Assembly: GCF_003688555.1 (NCBI RefSeq)
Contig: NZ_REFR01000012.1
Coordinates: 186,001 to 250,000, forward strand
Length of the DNA: 64,000 nt
From: Eilatimonas milleporae
GTDB lineage: Bacteria; Pseudomonadota; Alphaproteobacteria; Sphingomonadales; Kordiimonadaceae
Direction of reading: 5' to 3'
A program made the position numbers and the translations under genes. Within the stretch, counting starts at the first letter, position 1. Each line of letters begins with the position of its first letter. Shown here piece after piece: positions 43,512 through 51,878 of this stretch. Under the pieces are notes generated by a model that had not been told where the DNA came from, searched no databases, and saw nothing but the letters and a program-made list of their open reading frames with translations.

Positions 43512-46500
43512 TTAGAATCTGCCCCGAATACCGAACTGGATAACACGGCCAAGCGGACCGACCGGCCGGACTGATGATGAGTCGACGCGCCGGTCAAATG
43601 GTTCACGATCGAATAGGTTGTTGACTTGCACACTGAGTTCGGCTGAATCGTTAAGCCTATAGCTTCCTCCCAGATTGTGCACGAATGCATCGCCCGTTTC
43701 GGTTACATTTGAGAAAAACGGGTCGGCGAGGGCTTCTGGATTGTCAGCACCAGGAAGAATAAACGTACTCAGCAGTACGCTCGACAGGTATGTAAACCCA
43801 TAATTCGCTGAAAAGTCGTTTTTATTCCAAACAAGAGAGGCATTTATGGCGTGCCTTGGGAAGTATCTTCCGCCTGCGTCTCCTATCTCCCTGGTCTGGA
43901 TATCGACCGACTCAGGTATGGCGCTATATACTTGTTCCTCGCGTTCGATCAGATAATTCCCCCCGATCTCGGCGGTAAAATTACCAGTCGAGCCACCGAA
44001 CCATTCGTCAAGGTTGAAAGCATAACGCACCTGGTAATCAATGCCGCGGGCTGTCGAGGAAGACAGATTGAGGGCCGTCAATAGAATTGATTCTACGCTG
44101 CCGTCCGGGCGCCTCTGAATCGCATCGCATGCCGCATTGTTAATCGTCGGCGCATCGGCGCAAGACCTGAGAACAAGATCTATCTCCGGAAACTGTGTAA
44201 TCGCATCATCAATCTGGATGTTATAGTAATCGGCGACTATAGACAGGCCAGGCAGAAACTGCGGCGTGAAGGCGAAACCGACGGTAAAGGTATCTGCAGT
44301 CTCTTCGTTGAGATTGGGGTTTCCGCCACTGGTCAGTGCCGTGGCGGGCTGAAACCCAACCGGGAAATTCGGGAAGTTGGCTGGCACGAGCAACGCGCAA
44401 TTGTCTGCTCTGGTATCACTGCCATCATCTAGATTGGCCGGATTACACGGGTCAACGAGAACCTCAACGCCGCCGTTGCTTACGCGTTGCGGCGTGAACA
44501 ATTCAGCAATGTTGGGCGCACGCACAGCCCGGTTAAACGCTGTCCTAATCCTGACGTCTTCCGTTGGTTGCCATACACCGCCAACCGCAAAAGAGGTGGC
44601 GCCTCCAATTGTGCTGTAGTCAGCAACGCGCACCGATGCATCCAAATCCAGCCGCTTTGCAAACGGCAGATCGGCAAGAATTGGAATGTTGACTTCAACA
44701 AAGCCTTCGAAAACATCGAAGCTGCCACTGACGGTTTCAGGAAGGTCTCCCTGGAAACCCCGTTCGCCAAGACCCGCGGTTTCAAGTGAATCCGGTTCAA
44801 AGCGACTGCTTTCATCCCTGTATTCAAAGCCAGCCGCATAATTGATCCCACCTGCCGGAAGTTCGAAAAAGCTCGAACTGTTGCCGGTAACCGTTGCGTT
44901 GATCACGAATTGCTCGATCTTGAAGCGCTGTGTGATTGACGTTCGGAAGAAATCCACCTGCTCCTGCGTAAAAGGTGCGAAAAGGTTGATCGGAACGCAG
45001 GCGCCGCCTGCAGCATCAAAGGTCGCAACCCCAGGCGTTGCCGGTCGTGGAAACGTAAATGGAAGGAAGTTGAGCGGCGCGGATGGATCAAGCGTGGACC
45101 GGCATACGACCTCACCATTGCTTTCCACAGCGTCAATGCCTGCGAAAAAACGATCAAGTAATATCTCATCATTGGTCGTCGATGTGGTGTTTGTCTGCCC
45201 ATAATTTGCGGACACGTCATATTGCAGTGCGGGCGAGATGTCTCCGCGTACACCGCCAACAATGCGATAGGTGTCCCGATCATTTTCGAACGGTTGGTTC
45301 ACCAGAGGGTCCGAGACCTGAAAATTGGCAATGACAGGGGGGGCAAATCCTATAGCGGTTTCAAGACTATCGAGTTGCCCTGCCACTTCCGCAGGCAGAA
45401 ATGCATTGTCGCGCGCTATCGGAACAATGGTTGGTCGAACCGGTATTGGCGGATTGCCGGTTGACTTATTGCTCGCATATTTCGCTTCCATATAGACATT
45501 TAATTCCGGCAAAACATCATAATCGGCAAATCCATTGATAATGACGCGCTCCACATTGGGAATCGCGGCGCCATCAAGGTTGCCAACGCCAAAGGGTGCA
45601 CCATCACCACCAAAACTTAGGGACGAAAATTGTGTTTGCGGGCCAACATTGAATGGCCGCAATTCACCAGTCTCCCGGTTGAAAAATTGGAGGCCGGGGA
45701 CGCCAGAGATTGTACGATCATCAGCATCTAGGAGGGCAAACGGATCGCCGAAAGCGAGCTGAAGACCAGGAGGTTGCGCTATCCCAGAACCTCTCAAATC
45801 TGGAATGAAAACGTTCTGAAATCGCGGATCAATGCCAAGCGCAGCGGCCAGTTCCGGCGTACTCGGCCAGACTTGACCTGCAGTTTGCAGAAAGTCTCGG
45901 TCGCGCGTTCGCAATTGGGTCTGCCGATTGTATTCGACGCTGATCACCGCGTTGCCGCGATCATCGGCGAAATTGCCGCCCATCGCCAGCGACCCGGCAT
46001 AGGATTCGCCTTGGCCGCGCGTCGGTTGACCATAATTCAAACGATATTCAATACCCTCAAAATCATTCCGGAGGATGTAGTTGACAACACCGGATACGGC
46101 ATCGGCGCCGTAGATGGACGAGCCGCCACCGGTCAGCACCTCAACGCGCTCGATCAAAGCCTGCGGTATTGTGCCGACGTCAACCGCGGCCGATCCCGGG
46201 GCTCCAGCCACATGCCGCCGACCATTGACAAGAACCAGGGTCCTTTCGGCTCCGAGCCCGCGCAGGTCGAGCGTAGAAATGCCAATCGCGCCAAATTCCG
46301 TATCGTCAATTCCGTCATTGCCGCTTGAAAACGCTTGGGACGAAAGAAGAGCGGGGGAGGCGAAGCGCAATGCCTCAGTGACTTCATTCAGGCCGAACCG
46401 GTCAACATCTTCCGTCGTTACGATATCGATCGGGCTTGGCGCGTTCACCGCGGTTCGTTGGATGCGGCTGCCTGTGACGACAACTGTCTCTACTTCAAGC

Positions 46501-46895
46501 GGCTCCGAATCCCCTGGCCGGTTGCCAGCATCACCCATGGCTGAATTAATCTCAGATATCCGTTGCGCGACAACGAACGTTCCGGGCTCCGATTGCTCGG
46601 CTTCGAGGCCCGTTTCAGCCAGGATGGCTTCAAGTGCACTTTCGAGGGTCTGCCGCCCCGAGACTGCCGGCGCTGTTTGCCCGTTCACCAAACTCTCATC
46701 GACAAGGATCGTGACGCCGAGCTGCATTGATAGCGCGATCAGCGCATCGCCGAGTGGCTGCTCCGCCAACTGAACTTGCTGAGTGCTGTTTGTCGTCCCG
46801 GTCTGAGCAAGCGCTTGTGGTGCGGCGATGCAGATGGCGGCGGCGGACGCCATGCAGACCAAAGTTGACTTTATAGCTGTTCGAGATTCAGACAC
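43512..46895 (-). CDS. TonB-dependent receptor with N-terminal STN (signal-transducing) domain
   Basis: A 1127-residue outer-membrane receptor. A signal peptide (about 1-30, ending ALAQ), an STN domain (about 40-115; AEQPLGDALIALSMQ, TGLEAEQSEPGTFVV), a plug (about 135-275, VDVGTIPQALIERVEVLT and GADAVSGVVNYILR) and a beta-barrel ending in a C-terminal phenylalanine (GRF). STN receptors pass a surface signal to FecR and FecI. GTG 46895 has GAGGGGG upstream. The ligand is probably an iron chelate, inferred from the PepSY/DUF3325 neighbours. Confidence 0.92.
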   Translation of the reverse strand: MSESRTAIKSTLVCMASAAAICIAAPQALAQTGTTNSTQQVQLAEQPLGDALIALSMQLGVTILVDESLVNGQTAPAVSGRQTLESALEAILAETGLEAEQSEPGTFVVAQRISEINSAMGDAGNRPGDSEPLEVETVVVTGSRIQRTAVNAPSPIDIVTTEDVDRFGLNEVTEALRFASPALLSSQAFSSGNDGIDDTEFGAIGISTLDLRGLGAERTLVLVNGRRHVAGAPGSAAVDVGTIPQALIERVEVLTGGGSSIYGADAVSGVVNYILRNDFEGIEYRLNYGQPTRGQGESYAGSLAMGGNFADDRGNAVISVEYNRQTQLRTRDRDFLQTAGQVWPSTPELAAALGIDPRFQNVFIPDLRGSGIAQPPGLQLAFGDPFALLDADDRTISGVPGLQFFNRETGELRPFNVGPQTQFSSLSFGGDGAPFGVGNLDGAAIPNVERVIINGFADYDVLPELNVYMEAKYASNKSTGNPPIPVRPTIVPIARDNAFLPAEVAGQLDSLETAIGFAPPVIANFQVSDPLVNQPFENDRDTYRIVGGVRGDISPALQYDVSANYGQTNTTSTTNDEILLDRFFAGIDAVESNGEVVCRSTLDPSAPLNFLPFTFPRPATPGVATFDAAGGACVPINLFAPFTQEQVDFFRTSITQRFKIEQFVINATVTGNSSSFFELPAGGINYAAGFEYRDESSRFEPDSLETAGLGERGFQGDLPETVSGSFDVFEGFVEVNIPILADLPFAKRLDLDASVRVADYSTIGGATSFAVGGVWQPTEDVRIRTAFNRAVRAPNIAELFTPQRVSNGGVEVLVDPCNPANLDDGSDTRADNCALLVPANFPNFPVGFQPATALTSGGNPNLNEETADTFTVGFAFTPQFLPGLSIVADYYNIQIDDAITQFPEIDLVLRSCADAPTINNAACDAIQRRPDGSVESILLTALNLSSSTARGIDYQVRYAFNLDEWFGGSTGNFTAEIGGNYLIEREEQVYSAIPESVDIQTREIGDAGGRYFPRHAINASLVWNKNDFSANYGFTYLSSVLLSTFILPGADNPEALADPFFSNVTETGDAFVHNLGGSYRLNDSAELSVQVNNLFDREPFDRRVDSSSVRPVGPLGRVIQFGIRGRF

Positions 46896-46944
46896 TTTCG
46901 GCCCCCTCAGATTAATTTCTGCGAGTGCGCCTCAATTGCACTCT

Positions 46945-46980
46945 CATTAACATGAAGAGTGACCCCTCGAAAGTGTCACC
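46945..46980 (-). promoter_or_regulatory. Candidate FecI-dependent promoter of the TonB receptor
   Basis: Reading on the minus strand, GGTGACA (46974-46980) and TCACTCTTCATG, followed by a T-rich stretch, lie about 50 bases before the receptor start. A nearly identical element lies on the plus strand at 48930-48966. The likely owner is the neighbouring FecI-type sigma factor. The assignment of -35 and -10 boxes is uncertain. Confidence 0.5.
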
Positions 46981-47031
46981 GATTTTGCGAAAAAAAATCA
47001 GAAATCTGAAAGTTCTATGTATTTCATGCAG

Positions 47032-48099
47032 TTATTGCTGCGCTTTTTTGCGCACAACGATCTGCGTATCGTTCGAGCGATCAATCTCGACATCATGGAT
47101 CAAGGTCACCGTGGACAAGAGCCGATCGATATCGGTTCCCTGGAAGACGCCGCGCAGTTGAAGCTGGCCAACCGCTTCCGATCCAGGTGCTATGATGATC
47201 GGCATTGCCGAATATCGATTTGCATCGGCGAACACCTCATCCAGCGTCGCGCCCTTATAGACAAGCTGGTCTTTTCTCCAGGAACCAATGTCCTCAACGT
47301 TTACATTGGTAACCGAGCGCATCCCTTCGGCCTCGGCCGCTGCGACGGCTTGCCCCGTATCCAACTTCTCGCGACTTAGCAATCCGCTTGGCGCTTCGTT
47401 CAAAATGATCGGGAAAGACACCTCAACCTGACCTTCCGCCACAGCCACGCGGTGAATGTTTGATCCCTGGCGCACATCGAAAGCTGTGCCCAGCGCGGTT
47501 GCTGTCAGATTTCCGGACTTCACCGAAAACGGCCGGGTCTCGTCGCGCTCAACGTCAACGAAAACCGCGCCTGCGATGAGTTCCACTATGCGTTTGTCTT
47601 CCGAGTAGACGGACCTGGCCAGCGATGCGGCGCCCAAGGTCATTTCCGTACCATCAGCCAAAGTAAAACTTTCCGTCTGGCCGATCTCGGTTTGATAGCT
47701 TTCGCTGACCGGATCGGAGAGTGGAGCCGTAGCCCTATTCGGCGCCAGAATTTGAGGCGCGATGACAAGTGCTGCGGCAACAGCCGCCACCGCGCCTGCC
47801 GCAATGCGAAACCTTGTTTCAGAAAAAGCCGTAGAAAGGCTATCGGTAAAAGCCGTTAGCCTCTCCGCAATTGTCGGCATATGGTTGTCGCCATCGAAAT
47901 CATCGTCTGCCAGGCTGACGAATGCTTCGCGGAAGGTAATCGCCTGATCGTAGATATCGCGGTTTCTGGCGCTGGCATTCAGCCACTCGACAAAATGCTC
48001 CCGCGTCTCCTGCGTAACATGGGGATCTTCAAGTTTCAGAATCCATCCATGGGCGATTTCCAGAATGCGTTGGGTGTCGGGCTTCACTCTTTTGCTCAT
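47032..48099 (-). CDS. FecR-type anti-sigma/sensor protein
   Basis: A 355-residue single-pass membrane protein. A cytoplasmic DUF4880-like region (about 1-90; RILEIAHGWILKLEDP, REHFVEWLNASARNRDIYDQ), a transmembrane helix (about 97-120), a FecR domain with ALGTAFDVRQGSNIHRVAVA, and a C-terminal STN-like region (GVFQGTDIDRLLSTV). It receives the signal from the receptor's STN domain and releases or activates FecI. ATG 48099 lies 4 bases after the sigma factor's stop. Confidence 0.88.
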   Translation of the reverse strand: MSKRVKPDTQRILEIAHGWILKLEDPHVTQETREHFVEWLNASARNRDIYDQAITFREAFVSLADDDFDGDNHMPTIAERLTAFTDSLSTAFSETRFRIAAGAVAAVAAALVIAPQILAPNRATAPLSDPVSESYQTEIGQTESFTLADGTEMTLGAASLARSVYSEDKRIVELIAGAVFVDVERDETRPFSVKSGNLTATALGTAFDVRQGSNIHRVAVAEGQVEVSFPIILNEAPSGLLSREKLDTGQAVAAAEAEGMRSVTNVNVEDIGSWRKDQLVYKGATLDEVFADANRYSAMPIIIAPGSEAVGQLQLRGVFQGTDIDRLLSTVTLIHDVEIDRSNDTQIVVRKKAQQ

Positions 48100-48103
48100 C
48101 GTC

Positions 48104-48709
48104 TCAGCCCTCAACGTCATCCACAAACAGTGCGTTAATCTCGGCAGACGCCGTTGCGAGATGCTTACTGACCATGGTCCGGCTGATTTTAAGCCGGCGC
48201 GCAATCTCCGCCTGGGTCAGACGCTCTACGCGGTAAAGCATGATCGCACGTCGCCGATTTGCTGGCATGGTTCGCAGCAGTTCATTGATCGCCTTTAATT
48301 GTTCTCTCGCTATCATGACGGTTTCAGGTGAAGAAATGTCACTCTTCAGCGGAAAAAAGATCTGTTCGATTTCAAAATCATATTTTGAACGTGAGTTTTC
48401 AGACTTCAGCGCATCGAAAACGAGATTGCGCGCCGTGCGCCACAAAAAGGCTTTCAGATTTCGAATTGAGGACGGATCGTCTTTTTCAAGAACGCGGCGA
48501 TAGGCCTCCTGGGCGATATCGTCAGGATCGGGCGGGCCGTTTCCGAAGCGATCGCGCAGACCGATCGAGAGGTCCTTCAACTCATTCGCCGAAATGCTCG
48601 TCAGGCGTGGATCGGTCGGGGCCTCGATGACCTTCGAAGCGGAAGCGTCAGATCCATCGTCCACTTCATTGGTCTTTAGGGCCTTACCGCCATATGCCGC
48701 TCGGTCCAT
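48104..48709 (-). CDS. FecI-type extracytoplasmic-function sigma factor
   Basis: About 201 residues. Sigma region 2 (DPDDIAQEAYRRVLE and FLWRTARNLVFDALKSE) and region 4 (LTQAEIARRLKISRTMVSKHL) are clear. It should direct RNA polymerase to the receptor promoter when released by the FecR protein. The ATG at 48709 is preferred over the GTG at 48733; neither has a strong ribosome binding site. It is first in the leftward fecI-fecR order. Confidence 0.88.
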   Translation of the reverse strand: MDRAAYGGKALKTNEVDDGSDASASKVIEAPTDPRLTSISANELKDLSIGLRDRFGNGPPDPDDIAQEAYRRVLEKDDPSSIRNLKAFLWRTARNLVFDALKSENSRSKYDFEIEQIFFPLKSDISSPETVMIAREQLKAINELLRTMPANRRRAIMLYRVERLTQAEIARRLKISRTMVSKHLATASAEINALFVDDVEG

Positions 48710-48929
48710 GTCACACCATCCAGGCGCACGCACGATGCCGACTGCGTGTCACATCGCTACAAATCTCTGGTGCACGGTACATACCGAGCGTCTCCTTGCC
48801 GGGCAGCCCGGTGAATGCAAACTGTTCTCAACAACTATCGATTATGCATGTTTTATCAAGCGGTTTGCTGATCCACTGTGCCTCCGCTTATCAATAAAAA
48901 CTTTAGATTGCGTTCTTTCTCGCTTTTTT

Positions 48930-48966
48930 GGTGACATTTCCGGCCCCTCACTCTTCATGTCTATGG
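48930..48966 (+). promoter_or_regulatory. Second candidate FecI-dependent promoter, pointing away from fecI
   Basis: GGTGACA (48930-48936), then TCACTCTTCATG (48948-48959) and TATG, match the minus-strand element at 46945-46980 at about 27 of 36 positions. It reads rightward, opposite to fecI, into the small open frame that starts at 48971. Confidence 0.45.
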
Positions 48967-48970
48967 AGGC

Positions 48971-49336
48971 ATGTCGTTTCGTCTCCGCAGTCGCTGCAGG
49001 TCGCCAGCTTTGTCCGAACTTCAGCGGGGTACGCAAAGTCTATCGAGGAAGGCGAACGCCGAAACAGGCCTTAATCCAGAGACTCGGGACAGCCGGTGCG
49101 GCCGTAACACCGCAGCGCTCGGAGCGTTTGAATTTGCGCTGTCAGTCCTATGTCGTTGTCAATGCCACCAGCTTGCGGACAACAGCTATACGGATGAAGG
49201 AAGCGAATTGCTCAAACTGGCGAAGATTGCGCGCCGCATCTTCGTGCTGCAGGCCCTCGGTGTGAAGCAATTTCCTGGTTTCGAACCGTTCCTAGACGAA
49301 CGGAGAACTGTCCGTGGATCTCAGGCAACCTTTTAA
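48971..49336 (+). CDS. Doubtful small open frame after the second FecI-like promoter
   Basis: A 121-codon frame that starts 5 bases after the promoter-like element, with GGAGG just before ATG. The translation is rich in Arg, Cys and Ser and looks partly like an out-of-frame reading, with no domain, signal peptide or known family; only the last part (LLKLAKIARRIFVLQALG) looks protein-like. It could be a remnant of a gene that once had this promoter. The 680-base stretch from 48734 to 49413 holds nothing else that I recognise. Confidence 0.25.
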   Translation: MSFRLRSRCRSPALSELQRGTQSLSRKANAETGLNPETRDSRCGRNTAALGAFEFALSVLCRCQCHQLADNSYTDEGSELLKLAKIARRIFVLQALGVKQFPGFEPFLDERRTVRGSQATF

Positions 49337-49375
49337 ATTTATTAGCGGAAACGGTGGCCATGGACACACATGCAC

Positions 49376-49406
49376 AAACGGCCGGGATCGTGGATCCCGG
49401 CCGTTT
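49376..49406. terminator. Strong hairpin after tRNA-Asn
   Basis: A perfect 14-bp stem (AAACGGCCGGGATC with GATCCCGGCCGTTT) and a 3-base loop, just downstream of the tRNA's 3' end on the minus strand. T residues follow on both sides, so it can end leftward tRNA transcripts and rightward transcripts from the small frame at 48971. Confidence 0.85.
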
Positions 49407-49413
49407 TGAAAAA

Positions 49414-49489
49414 TGGCTCCCCAGGCCGGACTCGAACCAGCGACCCAGCGGTTAACAGCCGCTTGCTCTACCAACTGAGCTACTGGGGA
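49414..49489 (-). tRNA. tRNA-Asn (anticodon GTT)
   Basis: A 76-base cloverleaf on the minus strand. The acceptor TCCCCAG pairs with CTGGGGA, the anticodon loop CTGTTAA contains GTT, the T arm has GGTTCGAGTCC, and CCA is encoded at the 3' end (49414-49416). The iron-uptake genes start just beyond its 3' end, the usual insertion side for islands. Confidence 0.97.
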
Positions 49490-49496
49490 TCAGTTT

Positions 49497-49943
49497 TCAG
49501 ACGACGCAACTCTTAAGGATCCGTACGTCGGTGGCAGCGTTTATACTCCAAAATTCGCTGCTGCCAAGTCCCAATTTACATTTTTCTGACAACCAGTATC
49601 GCAGTCCTGTTCCAGACAGGCAAGGTTTGCATATGTACGACAAGCAACATCCGTCCATGCCTTCATGGAGCGTCGCACATGATACAGAGCCTGAAATAAT
49701 TGCTGAATGAAGGTGCGGACCGGAATCGTATTCCTTGTCGCCGATCAGTGTCGCGTCGCTGTGTTCCGGCAGTGCCGGGTGAAGAAGTTTCGCGCCGGCA
49801 TGGTCTGGAATTTTTACCTTGCCGTCGGACACATGGAGGCGGGGCTGTCCGCGACGTCCGGTCAGGCGACAGAAGAAACAGTTTGGATATGACAAAGCTC
49901 CTGTGCCGCCGTGAATCACGGTTCGCGCCTCAGCACAAATCAA
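49497..49943 (-). pseudogene. Degraded IS5-type transposase fragment
   Basis: One frame reads SDGKVKIPDHAGAKLL and ATLIGDKEYDSG. The D-K-x-Y-D-S element is typical of the central part of IS5-family transposases, which usually follows a stretch like this one. No complete transposase, start or terminal inverted repeats were found, so it is a remnant. The remaining sequence between tRNA-Asn and the amidohydrolase gene has no other recognisable feature. Confidence 0.45.
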
Positions 49944-49955
49944 TGGGAGCTGAGC

Positions 49956-51746
49956 CTAGTTAGTTGAATCCCCAGAGGTTTTAGAGACTTCTGCCTGTTT
50001 GGCCTGTGCGACCATCTCTCTCACGTTTTTCAACAACTCCGCCGGAATGTATATGTGCCCGTCCTTGACGACATATTTGATCGCGGTTGTCTGGCGCGGG
50101 CTTGCGTCTTCGGATCGGGAGGCGGGAACGCCCATCGCACCCAGTATTTTAAAATTCTCCAGCGGATTGCCGTCAATAACGAGGAGGTCGGCGAGATATC
50201 CCTCCCTGATCAATCCGAACTCCGCCGGTTTGCCCGTCGGGCCCGCAATCACCTGCGCACCGTGCCATGTGGCCGCGCGAATGACTTCAAGCGGTGTGAA
50301 GCCGGCATGCTGCAGAAGCTCCATTTCACGGATGTAGGAAAAGCCGTAAAGTGCGAAAAACACACCTGCGTCCGTCCCCAGCGTAACCCGCCCCCCTAAA
50401 TTTTTGTATGCATTGAGAAACGTGAACCACTTGTGAAAAGCGGCATAGGTCGCGGCCTCGTGGCTGGAGGTCCATTGGTCTAAAAATCCGCCATGCTTTT
50501 CCGGATTGGGTTCGAAGGCTTTCAATACATTCGGGTGGGCATAGTGCCTGAACCAGGGTTTGTTGGCGGCGCGCAGTGTGTCGCGCATGCTTTCGGAGAT
50601 GGCAAGCGTCGGATTCAGAGTGACGTTCGTTTCAAGCAGGGATGCCAAAACGGCCTCCCATTTCGGTGATCCGGGATGTACCGTTTTTTCCCAGATGCCC
50701 ACCCAGTCCGAAAAGCGGGCGATTTCGTCAAAGAAATTATAGTCCGGCGTGTACGGCTGGAGGTCCGACCCGCTCAGGAGCGCTTCAGGCACGCCGTACC
50801 AGTGTTCGATGGAATCAACGCCCAGTTCAGCGGCCTCTACCGCGTTGGTTTCTCCATTCCAAAGCTGCATAAGGTGGGTGGCGATCCCCAGTTTCTGCTT
50901 GTGCGCCTCATCGACCAGGGCGGCAAAGACGGGTCGCGGCAGCCCATAGGTCTTGAAACCGTCCACGCCTTGGGACCGCGCGTACCGCACATAGGCGCGC
51001 GCCATCTCCGCCGTCGTCAGGGCGTGACCCTTGCTCCAGCCATATCCGGGGCGTTCGGCCAGACCCAGAAGGTCGAGATTTGTATGAACATAGGGAAAGA
51101 AACGCGGCATCGGCGCGGCGTTCTTCCGGCTGCGGTCCTTCTGTTCGACACAGAAGACGATGCCCCGATGGCAGCCGGGATCTCTGACCGACGTGATGCC
51201 GTGCGCGAGCCACAACATGTGAATATAGTCTGCCGGGACGCGGGTCCGCAAATGGCCGTGAAGGTCCACAAATCCTGGCAGCACATAATGATTGGCCGCG
51301 TCGATAACGCGGGTGTCAGGCGGCGGTTTACCGCCGTCAGGGGCCCCGAAACGGCGCCAGACGACCCTGTCGATCCGGTTGTCTCTGATGTGAATGTCGA
51401 CAGGTCCGATCGGTGGTGCGCCGCTGCCGTCGATTAGAATGCCGCCGCGTATGAGGGTGTTGCGGGCTTGTCCGCCCGCCTCGAATCCGGCGCGGCCCGC
51501 ACCGGTGAAGCCAAGGACCCAGATGCCGGCGCAGATCAATGCAGCCACCGCCCAGGTCCTCCTCCTTGCCGGGGACGGGGGCGTTTGCGGGGCGCTGGCG
51601 ATCCGTGCCCGCAGGTTTTTACGCTCGCTCAAATGCCCACTCCTGTCCGTTTCCTGCCACATACCGGCGCCATGGCACTGTGCGGTCCCCCAAGGGTCCC
51701 CGCCTGCAACAAACCAAATGCGCCGCCGCGACAGGCCCTGGTTCAT
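49956..51746 (-). CDS. Membrane-anchored metal-dependent amidohydrolase
   Basis: About 596 residues. An N-terminal hydrophobic anchor (RTWAVAALICAGIWVLGFTG, about residues 68-90) is followed by an amidohydrolase domain. ADYIHMLW is near GFVDLHGHLRT, the metal-binding H-x-H element; ATHL, SIEHWYG and LGTDAGVFF supply further His and Asp ligands. This is the imidazolonepropionase/aryldialkylphosphatase-like branch, which includes Xaa-Pro and N-acyl amino acid hydrolases. AAGGAG lies 5 bases before ATG 51746; ATG 51761 and ATG 51662 are alternatives. It is probably periplasmic and divergent from the kinase operon, with a LacI-type operator at 51780-51795 between them. Confidence 0.82.
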   Translation of the reverse strand: MNQGLSRRRIWFVAGGDPWGTAQCHGAGMWQETDRSGHLSERKNLRARIASAPQTPPSPARRRTWAVAALICAGIWVLGFTGAGRAGFEAGGQARNTLIRGGILIDGSGAPPIGPVDIHIRDNRIDRVVWRRFGAPDGGKPPPDTRVIDAANHYVLPGFVDLHGHLRTRVPADYIHMLWLAHGITSVRDPGCHRGIVFCVEQKDRSRKNAAPMPRFFPYVHTNLDLLGLAERPGYGWSKGHALTTAEMARAYVRYARSQGVDGFKTYGLPRPVFAALVDEAHKQKLGIATHLMQLWNGETNAVEAAELGVDSIEHWYGVPEALLSGSDLQPYTPDYNFFDEIARFSDWVGIWEKTVHPGSPKWEAVLASLLETNVTLNPTLAISESMRDTLRAANKPWFRHYAHPNVLKAFEPNPEKHGGFLDQWTSSHEAATYAAFHKWFTFLNAYKNLGGRVTLGTDAGVFFALYGFSYIREMELLQHAGFTPLEVIRAATWHGAQVIAGPTGKPAEFGLIREGYLADLLVIDGNPLENFKILGAMGVPASRSEDASPRQTTAIKYVVKDGHIYIPAELLKNVREMVAQAKQAEVSKTSGDSTN

Positions 51747-51779
51747 ATTTCTCCTTTTCATGCCACATTCCAGTGTGCA

Positions 51780-51795
51780 ATGATAGCGCTATCAT
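51780..51795. promoter_or_regulatory. LacI-family operator, perfect palindrome
   Basis: The 16-base perfect palindrome ATGATAGCGCTATCAT lies in the divergent region between the amidohydrolase and kinase genes. The same core lies at 55734-55757 and in imperfect form at 63842-63880. The GCGC centre is typical for LacI/GalR-type operators, and the LacI regulator of this locus (62537-63583) is the obvious owner. Confidence 0.85.
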
Positions 51796-51878
51796 ATTTT
51801 CTCCGGTTTTGTCCGTGTTGCCTTTGAGGGGCGGTCGCTTTTCATGGTTTTGAATTTCACATCCACTTCAGGCGAGGC

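Noticed and set aside
50676-51437. Rightward 253-codon frame inside the amidohydrolase gene.
   Set aside because: Antisense to a clear amidohydrolase with its metal ligands; the composition is not protein-like.
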